A stretch of DNA of 19,426 nt from a bacterium (GTDB taxonomy: Bacteria > JAHJDO01): contig JAUWOV010000031.1 of the NCBI GenBank assembly GCA_030611945.1, positions 1 to 19,426 of the forward strand, given 5' to 3'. The notes under the pieces were generated by a model. The model was not told the DNA's origin. It made no database searches and saw only the letters and a list, made by a program, of their open reading frames with translations. A program made the position numbers and the translations under genes. Shown in pieces: positions 7,601-13,419 of this stretch (the stretch's first letter is position 1; every line of letters starts with the position of its first letter).

Positions 7601-8116
7601 ACCCACAGCAGCCTCGTTACCTCTATACGGCTCTACAAAATAAATAGGGAAATATTCGTCACGTTTCTTGGCAGGCACCAAATATCCCTGGTCTGTTCTC
7701 TCCGTAATCTTAAAATCCTCTAGCCCATCTCTCTTTGCCTCTTCTTCATATTTTTCACGTTCGCTCTTTAAAACTCGGGGAATCCATTCCAAAGCCTGTA
7801 TCTCTTCAACGCGATTTAAAAATGGCGTTACAAAAGTCCTGAATTCTTCCCGTGAAACAAAGTTCGATGCATAATAAAAAGAACGGACTGCCTCCAATGT
7901 AAGCATTCTGTCATTAATAGCTTCCTTTATAGCTGTTGTACGTTCCTCTGCGGCACGATCAGATAAGGCCTTTATTTTGCCGCTCTCCCAAGCCCGGGTC
8001 CCAATTAAACCGAACAAAGATACTATTAGGCCGGCACAGATTACCAGAAATACAGGCACATAACTCTTCCACGACAAGACGTTATCTTTAACGCCGTCTT
8101 TATTTCCCGAATCCAT
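4616..8116 (-). CDS. CHASE-PAS hybrid histidine kinase with two receivers and an HPt
   Basis: A 1166-residue membrane sensor. A transmembrane helix at 19-40 is followed by a periplasmic CHASE domain at about 75-320 (motif ALEWIPRV) and a second helix at about 337-356. Next come a PAS domain (about 378-495), HisKA with His525 (SHEIRTPMN), and HATPase_c (N box NFINNAVKF, DSGIGLS, GGTGLGLS). Two receivers follow, with Asp835 and Asp979, and an HPt with His1112 (AHTIKGAVGN). The architecture matches BarA/ArcB-type phosphorelay kinases. AGAAGGAAAG before ATG supports the start. It sits 14 bp after a stand-alone receiver gene, which may be its partner. No DNA-binding output regulator is in view. 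The gene looks richer in GC than its neighbours and contains GCGGCCGC twice (5382, 6891), which hints at a different origin. Confidence 0.95.
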   Translation of the reverse strand: MDSGNKDGVKDNVLSWKSYVPVFLVICAGLIVSLFGLIGTRAWESGKIKALSDRAAEERTTAIKEAINDRMLTLEAVRSFYYASNFVSREEFRTFVTPFLNRVEEIQALEWIPRVLKSEREKYEEEAKRDGLEDFKITERTDQGYLVPAKKRDEYFPIYFVEPYRGNEAAVGFDLASNSERLTALDNARQTGRSIATERIILVQEEKGEKYSFLIFLPVFKKEVPLNTIEERRKNLDGFILGVFRIGDIVESALVSLESKYIDIYLYDKNAPEDKSFLYQHRSRSMKDVSGTDDINKDDYAKSLRYRKIIEVGGRQWEIVCVTTQEFVAMHRTWYPWVVWTAIFIITGILAMYFFVSIRRTARIEMLIEERTYQLKDSEARIRAILDAAPNGIVTVAAQRKIESFNAAAERMFGYEVAEIIGQDLAVLIPKAYGSKTTVSDSRLSARIQELIGSSGEVVAQRKDGTIFPVYVSMGEVQLEKQQIFMLIIHDITKQKEDESALKLAQEEAELANKAKSSFLANMSHEIRTPMNAVIGMAQLALATDLNSEQKDYIETIKSSGESLLNLLNDILDFSKVEARQIRLEDVSFDIRDVFKQVLDNVGFLASTKGLELVWEIDPEIPSSLIGDPFRLRQILVNFINNAVKFTEKGEILARVQFLKHSADTAGRQEVEPDSGCVLQFLVRDSGIGLSSEQQKLIFNPFTQADASTSRKYGGTGLGLSISKQLVEMMGGQIWIESPAPGLSVPDAGPGTAFNFTARFGVDQTRGQMKEILPEKLQGLRALIVDDSATNRFIFRGYLERWGMIPAEAISGENAFSAVSKAGEDKKPFSLILMDMNMPGMSGIQAADKLNKQGLMKDIVTIMLASGLKEGDYKLAEEAGIKEVLRKPVVPSQLLEAIKKGLGFSEQKLAAANETEKAVTPTAEGIKKLRILLAEDNKVNQKVASTMLTKRGHLVTIAENGKQALDILSRELFDLVLMDIQMPEMDGYEATRVIRQQEKTAGAHIPIIAMTAHALKGDREKCIEAGMDDYIAKPIKMEELFKVVEGRGVSMENGKNANSVFSLEKTLEQVGGDREVLKEVINIYRQEYPKQLEEIQQAINKKDADALRLIAHTIKGAVGNFDAKPAFETALALENIGKSGDLSNAENVFNKLTQELKRLDEEFNKI

Positions 8117-8130
8117 AACTTTCCTTCTTT

Positions 8131-8505
8131 TTAACCTATAAAATCTTCAATCTTCACCAAAAGCAGTTTTAAATCAAACGGTTTTATAAAATAGGCATCT
8201 GCCCCTGCCACAACCGCTTTTTCTCTTTCATCCTGCTGGTCCAGCGACGACAAAATAATTATCGGTATCTTCTTATATTTATCATCAAACTTTAACATCC
8301 GGCATACCTCATAACCGGTCATTTTCGGCAGCATCAAATCCAGCATCACCAGATCAGGATGTTCGCTTCTTGCCTTCCTGAGTCCCTCTTCTCCGTCTTG
8401 TGCGGTAATAACCTCGTACCCGTTTATCTCCAGCCTTGCTGAAAGTACTCGCTGAGTAACTAAGTCATCCTCTACCACGAGTATCTTTTTAGTCTCGCTC
8501 ATCAA
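8131..8505 (-). CDS. Stand-alone CheY-like response regulator
   Basis: A 124-residue receiver domain with no output domain. The acidic pocket is Glu12, Asp13 and Asp14; the phosphoacceptor is Asp56 in LVMLDLMLP; and the conserved lysine is in FIKPFD near residue 108. GGGAGG lies 6 nt before the first of two adjacent ATG codons. It lies between the small helical proteins and the hybrid kinase (14 bp apart), so it probably takes phosphate from that kinase's HPt or relays it onward. Its output must be by protein-protein contact; candidates nearby are the synthase or the small helical proteins, but nothing in the sequence picks one. Confidence 0.92.
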   Translation of the reverse strand: MMSETKKILVVEDDLVTQRVLSARLEINGYEVITAQDGEEGLRKARSEHPDLVMLDLMLPKMTGYEVCRMLKFDDKYKKIPIIILSSLDQQDEREKAVVAGADAYFIKPFDLKLLLVKIEDFIG

Positions 8506-8525
8506 AAACCTCCCTTTTTAAGCTT

Positions 8526-8717
8526 TTAAAGAAACTTTTCTTTGTATTTTTTAAGAACCCTGAAAGCCTCCAGATTCTCTGACATAATCGGATATAATTT
8601 ACTGCGAATTGAGGAATCAGAAATTTCATTAAGCAGGTCAGTATAAACTGTCAGAGCTTTTTTAGAGATATTTTCTAACTCGTTGAAATAATTTTTGTAG
8701 TCCTCATTAGTAAACAT
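8526..8717 (-). CDS. Small all-helical protein
   Basis: A 63-residue, charged, all-helical protein predicted to form a two-helix hairpin (about residues 5-30 and 34-62). An excellent AAGGAGG lies 7 nt before the ATG, and the gene overlaps the end of the preceding gene by 11 bp. The pattern of the first helix (a Leu-Glu-rich segment followed by a Thr-Asp-Leu-Leu run) faintly resembles half of a ferritin-like bundle, but no metal-ligand ExxH motif is present. It may form a bundle with the adjacent 79-residue protein. Function unknown. Confidence 0.65.
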   Translation of the reverse strand: MFTNEDYKNYFNELENISKKALTVYTDLLNEISDSSIRSKLYPIMSENLEAFRVLKKYKEKFL

Positions 8718-8946
8718 CTCTTTGCCTCCTTACAATTTCATCGTTAACCCTACTTAGAATCTCTATATGTTTTGTCTTTGCGATTACCAATTTTTGAAAA
8801 TATTCCACAATATTCTCCCTGTCATCCTTTTTTAAGTTACTAAAAAACATTGCCGCTGAAAGATGTTTATTCAACAAAGGAACAAGGCTCTGCTCTAATC
8901 TTATCAGCTCCTCTATTTGCTTCAACAATTTATCTTTCTTTATCAT
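8707..8946 (-). CDS. Small all-helical protein, ferritin-like-half resemblance
   Basis: A 79-residue helical protein. GAAGGAGG precedes the ATG, which overlaps the stop codon of the synthase gene as ATGA, so translation is coupled to the synthase. The layout of helix 1 with Glu18 and His28, a turn at the Leu-Lys-Lys-Asp-Asp segment, and helix 2 ending near His60 recalls one half of a ferritin-like four-helix bundle. The glutamate of the usual ExxH is missing, so di-iron binding is doubtful. Together with the overlapping 63-residue gene it may make a two-component bundle. A small accessory subunit of the synthase is the contextual guess. Confidence 0.65.
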   Translation of the reverse strand: MIKKDKLLKQIEELIRLEQSLVPLLNKHLSAAMFFSNLKKDDRENIVEYFQKLVIAKTKHIEILSRVNDEIVRRQRDVY

Positions 8947-10766
8947 TTACGCATCCTCCTTCTTAATTTCTCTCTATCTTCCTCCAACGCCGTAACCAGA
9001 CCTATGCTTGTCTCAAACCCTTTGCGGGTTTTCTTCTCGGATGACCAGATCACCTTTCCATCAAATACAGCAGTCTCGTTATCTGCTAAATTGAGTTTGC
9101 ATATAATCAAAGTTCCGGGCTTAAGATGCTCCGGCAAGAATACAGAAAAACAGTCTTTCAAGGTCTGTTTACTTAAATCCTCTGTCGCAGTAACAGCTCC
9201 TATAATTTTATATTCAAATTTTACATCTCTCTGCAGTCTTTTACAATTTATTTTTGAGGTATCTTCCTGATTAAAATAAAATATACTGGATAAAACCCCA
9301 AAGTGGTAAAAAGCCCAGAATCCATTAACCAATAAAGCCGGTTCCCGTTCATAGACAAACCTGTTAGCCCCCCAGACAACCGCGATAAAATTCACGAAGA
9401 GCATAGTCAACTGCGGCCAGAGCTTTGAATACGGCAGGGCCCTGCCTTTGATCTTCTCAGTAATTCCAAACGTTACCTTTATTCCCAGTAAAGCCGATAC
9501 TGCACCACGAATATATATGGAAAAGGCGATGATGCCCAACAATTGTCCGAGAAATAAATCTTTAAATTTGTAATTGCGTGTACTCAGTACCATATAGAAG
9601 ACACTCATAGAAAGCACTATGTAAGGAATGAAGGCCAGAAAATAAATTTCCGGACTGGCGAAGAAAGAAGGGATTCCAAAGAAAAGATAAACAACAGGGC
9701 ATATCATAAGAGCGAAAAAGGCAATGCCAATCAAATAATAAGAACTGGATAATAGATACTCCCACCATTGCTGAGACGTTAAGGAAAATGGCCTTGTTAA
9801 GAATCTAAAGAGAAGCTTTTTGAAAACCGCTATGGTACCTGTAGCCCAACGAAATTGCTGTTTAAAATATCCGAGCAGGTTTTCAGGCCCCATACCAAAT
9901 ACAGAGACATGGTTATAGTATAGTGATTTCCAGCCTTTAGAGTGTAACTTAACAGATGTTGCAAAATCTTCAGTAACAGTTGACTCATCCAAACCACCTA
10001 TCTCTACAAGCGCATCCCTACGGAATACAATGTTTGTGCCACAGCAAAACATCGCATTCTGGCTGCTTTTGCCCTCGCAGATGTATTCATAGAAAACAGC
10101 CTGTTGAAATGCTGAACCACGCGCAACCAGTGTTTCTTTTATGTTGGTATAGAATTGCGGGGTCTGAATAAAAGCCAGCTTTTTGTCCTTTTCCATAATC
10201 GGTATCAAAACATTCAGAAATTCAGGTAAAGGATTTTGGTCTGCGTCAAAAATGGTAATGTATTTTTGATTTAGGCCTTTTAGACAATCATTGACAATAC
10301 CAGCCTTAGCCCCATGACGTTCTTTTCGCCTGAATAAATTCAAATGGTAATCCTGCGCCAGCTCATCGGCCTCTCGCATATATTTCTCATCTGAACTATC
10401 GTCTAAAAAATAGACAGATTTATTACGGTAGTTCAGGCTGTTAAGCGAACGAAATGTGTTTTCTAAAATTTCTTTTGGCTCATGTCTGGCAGCAACCATA
10501 ACCGCCACTGAAGGCTCCTCTTGAAGTCCTTGCTGTTGTGATAATGTCTTCGGCTGTGCGGATACCCTGAAAATGGTCAAGACATAGCCGAGGGTATGAA
10601 CAAGAATAAAAAACTCTCCAAACATAAGCACGAAAGAGAAAGTTTTTTCTAAAGGTGTATAATCGGCAAATAGAAAAAGGGTTAGCCGAACAATAATATA
10701 ACTTAAAATCGCTATTCCCGCGCATAAAACCAGCACGTTTAAAAAATCTCTTTTGTTTAGTTTCAT
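8943..10766 (-). CDS. Membrane GT2 polysaccharide synthase with PilZ-like C-terminus
   Basis: A 607-residue cellulose-synthase-like processive glycosyltransferase. Two N-terminal transmembrane helices (about 10-33 and 42-67) precede a GT2 domain with Asp122-Asp123, the DAD motif at 174-176, TED at 265-267 and QQFRW at 303-307. Several helices follow (about 340-500), with an amphipathic GITEKIKG segment at 434-441 like that before the last helices of BcsA. Residues 507-607 look like a PilZ domain by its end (GKVIW, then IGLV), but the c-di-GMP motifs are degraded: Lys-Arg-Leu-Gln-Arg in place of RxxxR, and DLSKQT in place of DxSxxG. The polymer is unknown; GH26 nearby suggests a beta-mannan or mixed glucan. 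It is 15 bp downstream of the TPR/barrel exporter. The start has a weak AGAG site. Confidence 0.9.
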   Translation of the reverse strand: MKLNKRDFLNVLVLCAGIAILSYIIVRLTLFLFADYTPLEKTFSFVLMFGEFFILVHTLGYVLTIFRVSAQPKTLSQQQGLQEEPSVAVMVAARHEPKEILENTFRSLNSLNYRNKSVYFLDDSSDEKYMREADELAQDYHLNLFRRKERHGAKAGIVNDCLKGLNQKYITIFDADQNPLPEFLNVLIPIMEKDKKLAFIQTPQFYTNIKETLVARGSAFQQAVFYEYICEGKSSQNAMFCCGTNIVFRRDALVEIGGLDESTVTEDFATSVKLHSKGWKSLYYNHVSVFGMGPENLLGYFKQQFRWATGTIAVFKKLLFRFLTRPFSLTSQQWWEYLLSSSYYLIGIAFFALMICPVVYLFFGIPSFFASPEIYFLAFIPYIVLSMSVFYMVLSTRNYKFKDLFLGQLLGIIAFSIYIRGAVSALLGIKVTFGITEKIKGRALPYSKLWPQLTMLFVNFIAVVWGANRFVYEREPALLVNGFWAFYHFGVLSSIFYFNQEDTSKINCKRLQRDVKFEYKIIGAVTATEDLSKQTLKDCFSVFLPEHLKPGTLIICKLNLADNETAVFDGKVIWSSEKKTRKGFETSIGLVTALEEDREKLRRRMRK

Positions 10767-10781
10767 CTCTTTAAATCCGTG

Positions 10782-12812
10782 TTAGAAATAATATTTTATT
10801 GACGCAATCAGGCGGCTATCTTTGTAAATATCACAGCTTGTATTCGTTATTGATCCTTGTACGTTGAAATTTAATCTTTTGTTTACATCCCAGTTAAGTC
10901 CTGCGCTAAATTTATGGCCGACTATATCCCCTGAATCCACAGAAACATCATAACCCAAATCATAATATAGATCATCCGCTCCAAAGAATATCTCCTCTTT
11001 ATTTAAGAAATGCCTCCAATTAAGACTAACTTTATTCGTCCAGAAACTATGCGGTGAGAAATACTCAGGCATTTTTTCATCAAAAACCCTGTAGAAATAT
11101 CTATATTTTACGCTAAACCTTCTGGGTTCAAGAGAAATATAATAAAGAAGATCTACCCCAGGTTCATCTCTATAATTCCCATCTGAATAATTTGAAAATA
11201 GATAATCCAAGCCTAATTTAAGCCTTCTATCTATATCTATCTCCAATCGCTCTTTATAATTATCGCTGTAATAATCACCCCTTATAACTGTGCTTGAATT
11301 CTCAAGACGCTCCCTCTCAAAAGAGAAATGCGATACACCTATATCAAAAACCCTGAAATTAAAATCTCCTCCAAATGTATGCATGGTATCTATATCTTTA
11401 TTATACTCAATAAAATCATAGAATGCGCTTACTCGCCAGTCAGGAGACTGCAAATAACTAATTCCTATCATCCCTTCATTCTCCACCACATCACTAAAAT
11501 CTGAAAAGCTTCTATTGGTAACTTTATATTCCGCATCTATCTGAAAATTATAGTCTAGGGGATATCTCAGCTTATTGAAAAAACTACGCCTCTTGATGTC
11601 ATTTACCCTGTCTTGACCATCTGCTTCAAAAAATTCATAACCTGATTGTGAAAAAAGATGCGTTGATATAAGCTGTGCTTTTTGGAGTCCTTCTTTTGCC
11701 CTGAAATGAGCGGGTGATATAGTGAGTATTCTTTTATATTCTTTGATAGCCTTTTCCCACATGGACTGGTAAGAATAAATTTGGCTTAAATCGAACATGG
11801 CTTCGACATTTTGCGAGTCTTTTTCTATAAGCTCCTTATAGTAATTTATCGCATGCTTTACCCTGTTATCCCAATATGCCTTTTTTGCACGCATCTCCAG
11901 CGCAATTTGTTCATCATGTGCAATTTCCAGTATTTTCCTGTACTCTTTTATTGACTCTTCATACTTTCTGGCCCAACCCAAAATACGCGCCTTCTGTAAC
12001 CTTATCTCTGAAGACTCTTTATCCTTAAGAATTTCATCGTATAATTCTAATGCCTCGTCGTATTTCTTATTCCAGCCTAATATATCGGCAAGCGCAGTCC
12101 TTGCTTTTATATTCTTGGGGTCGTTTTTTAAGACTTCTCTATACTCTGCTGCAGCGCTTTCATAGTCCCCGTCTGCTATATAGGCCTCGGCTAATAATGC
12201 CCTTATTTCTCCTTCATTGCTATTCTCCTCCTTTAAAAATTCCTTATAGATTTTAATAGCCTGTTCTGCCTGCCCGGAATACTGCATTGCCCTGGCAAGT
12301 AATAACTTTACCTTTTTATCTTCAGGGGTTATTTTTAAGATCCCGATTAGAATCTCTTTCGCTTCTTCAAATTGATTGTTCCAGATATAAACTTCTGCCA
12401 ATTGCTTCTTGACATCAATGTTGTCTGTCGCTGTAACAACTTCTTTGTAAAGCTGGATGGCTTTATCATATTCTTTCTGCCAACTCAAACTCTGAGCCAA
12501 TGATTCTTTTATTTTATTATCGTGCGGCTGAAGAGAAAGGATTTTTTGAAAGGTAATTATCGCCTTTTCGTAGACTTTAGTCCACTGATAGGAATACGCT
12601 AAATCTCTAAGCACATCGATCCGCGAAGATTTTATTGCAAGCGCCTTTTCATAGAATTCTGTTGCCTGGGCGAATTCACCCTTTTCAAATAATCTATGGC
12701 CTTGATAATAATTTATATCCGCTTGTTGAGTATTTTGATAAATCAGTGTTGTAACAGCAGAAATAACTATCAACACAAAGATAAAACAAATGATTTTTAT
12801 ATAGACTTTCAT
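10782..12812 (-). CDS. TPR-beta-barrel outer-membrane polysaccharide exporter
   Basis: A 676-residue envelope protein. The hydrophobic stretch at 5-25 is a signal peptide or anchor. About ten TPR repeats fill residues 33-385; they are regular 34-residue units with conserved Trp-x-x-x-Tyr-x-x-Ala patterns. Residues 388-676 are beta-rich with alternating aromatic residues and end in Tyr-Tyr-Phe, the usual outer-membrane barrel C-terminus. PgaA, BcsC and NfrA share this TPR-then-barrel plan for exporting polysaccharide. It stands directly upstream of the GT2 synthase, so it likely carries that product across the outer membrane. No Shine-Dalgarno is visible before ATG 12812, and a TATAAT lies 8 nt upstream, so translation may be leaderless. 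It is shorter than PgaA or BcsC. I am fairly sure of the class but not of the polymer. Confidence 0.85.
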   Translation of the reverse strand: MKVYIKIICFIFVLIVISAVTTLIYQNTQQADINYYQGHRLFEKGEFAQATEFYEKALAIKSSRIDVLRDLAYSYQWTKVYEKAIITFQKILSLQPHDNKIKESLAQSLSWQKEYDKAIQLYKEVVTATDNIDVKKQLAEVYIWNNQFEEAKEILIGILKITPEDKKVKLLLARAMQYSGQAEQAIKIYKEFLKEENSNEGEIRALLAEAYIADGDYESAAAEYREVLKNDPKNIKARTALADILGWNKKYDEALELYDEILKDKESSEIRLQKARILGWARKYEESIKEYRKILEIAHDEQIALEMRAKKAYWDNRVKHAINYYKELIEKDSQNVEAMFDLSQIYSYQSMWEKAIKEYKRILTISPAHFRAKEGLQKAQLISTHLFSQSGYEFFEADGQDRVNDIKRRSFFNKLRYPLDYNFQIDAEYKVTNRSFSDFSDVVENEGMIGISYLQSPDWRVSAFYDFIEYNKDIDTMHTFGGDFNFRVFDIGVSHFSFERERLENSSTVIRGDYYSDNYKERLEIDIDRRLKLGLDYLFSNYSDGNYRDEPGVDLLYYISLEPRRFSVKYRYFYRVFDEKMPEYFSPHSFWTNKVSLNWRHFLNKEEIFFGADDLYYDLGYDVSVDSGDIVGHKFSAGLNWDVNKRLNFNVQGSITNTSCDIYKDSRLIASIKYYF

Positions 12813-12819
12813 AGCTGGT

Positions 12820-12825
12820 ATTATA
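12820..12825 (-). promoter_or_regulatory. Possible -10 box before the exporter gene
   Basis: TATAAT on the minus strand lies 8 nt before ATG 12812, with TTTCCT 17 nt further upstream as a poor -35. If used, the transcript would start almost at the ATG, giving a leaderless mRNA. This would fit the absence of a Shine-Dalgarno. Weak evidence. Confidence 0.3.
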
Positions 12826-12836
12826 GCAGGAAATCC

Positions 12837-13418
12837 TCACCTAGGAAACAGGGAGGTATAAACTATGGCGGGGACCTCCACTGCAACCGCCTGCTTTAGC
12901 TGGCGGTTTATCCTTTTCCTGTCATTGCGAATCCCGAAAGCCTTCGGAATGGGGTAGTAGGGGCTCAATATTTTGAGCCCAATCCCCTTTTCTTTTGAGA
13001 TTTTTATGTAGGGGACAGACATGTCTGTCCTATTTGCTTTGTTAGGATTTACAATGTCATTCATTAACCAAACTTTAATACCAAGAGAATTAGCCAGTTT
13101 TTTAGCATAATTAAATTTTTCTTTTGTATCTTTTTCTCCATCTATAAAAAGCGCAAGACCTGGTTTTTTACCAGTTTCATAAGCGTAATGAAGAGCTTGT
13201 CCTATCCCTTCATGAAACTTATAAACATGGTCAACCTCTATGGCATATTCGTCAGTAAGAATGTCTACTCTGCCAAAAGTAACAGAAACCTCTAACTTGC
13301 CATGCGCATAAGCATCATTCCAAGCCGCTTGCCACTCTTTTTCAGAGGCAGCAAAGAGAGAAACAGAAAAGACGAAAAGCAAGAAAGCAAAAAAAAGTAA
13401 ACGCTTTTTAATTAACAT
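12837..13418 (-). CDS. Secreted protein with a nuclease-fold-like core; C-terminus repeat-derived
   Basis: A 193-residue protein with a signal peptide (residues 1-24, cleavage probably after Phe-Ala-Ala). The core at 48-92 contains GRVDILTDEYAIEVD, then FHEGIGQALHYA and TGKKPGLALFI. This resembles a recurring uncharacterised family with a restriction-endonuclease-like pattern (Asp52, then Glu61-x-Asp63). Catalysis is unproven, and the second residue is Asp rather than Lys. From about residue 130 to the end the reading frame passes through palindromic repeats (12852-13030), so roughly 64 C-terminal residues are probably acquired and not part of the fold. The start lies 1 bp after the methyltransferase stop codon, with no clear Shine-Dalgarno, so translation is probably coupled. 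I know of no firm function; extracellular DNA processing is only a guess. Confidence 0.7.
   Translation of the reverse strand: MLIKKRLLFFAFLLFVFSVSLFAASEKEWQAAWNDAYAHGKLEVSVTFGRVDILTDEYAIEVDHVYKFHEGIGQALHYAYETGKKPGLALFIDGEKDTKEKFNYAKKLANSLGIKVWLMNDIVNPNKANRTDMSVPYIKISKEKGIGLKILSPYYPIPKAFGIRNDRKRINRQLKQAVAVEVPAIVYTSLFPR
12852..12908. repeat. Two adjacent inverted repeats
   Basis: GGAGGT (12852-12857) pairs with ACCTCC (12874-12879), and AACCGCC (12885-12891) pairs with GGCGGTT (12902-12908). They lie within the 3' end of the secreted-protein frame. On RNA they would form consecutive hairpins just before the exporter gene. Confidence 0.6.
12920..12954. repeat. REP-like element (TGTCATTGCGAATCCCGAA type)
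   Basis: The sequence TGTCATTGCGAATCCCGAA and its continuation to GGAATGGGG match the widespread class of short dispersed repeats that begin GTCATTGCGA and contain a CCGAA/TTCGG hairpin. Here the element is inside the reading frame of the secreted protein. Confidence 0.55.
12961..12980. repeat. Palindrome, member of a GGGC-NCAA repeat family
   Basis: GGGCTCAATATTTTGAGCCC has 8-bp arms (GGGCTCAA and TTGAGCCC) around a 4-base centre and is preceded by GTAG. Read on the minus strand it matches the element at 16369-16388 except for one compensatory base-pair change, so both belong to one family. Confidence 0.7.
13013..13030. repeat. Perfect 18-bp palindrome
   Basis: GGACAGACATGTCTGTCC is a perfect palindrome preceded by GTAGG (13008-13012). 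Its boundary with CCCCTAC on the minus strand resembles the neighbouring palindromes, so it may be another member of the same repeat group. Confidence 0.7.
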
Positions 13419-13419
13419 C

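Noticed and set aside
8943-10766. Standard cellulose synthase (BcsA)
   Set aside because: Motifs are shared, but no BcsB, BcsZ (GH8) or BcsC-length partner is present, and the PilZ motifs are altered.
12852-13030. CRISPR array
   Set aside because: The repeats differ from each other and are individually palindromic, with no regular spacing; no cas gene is present.
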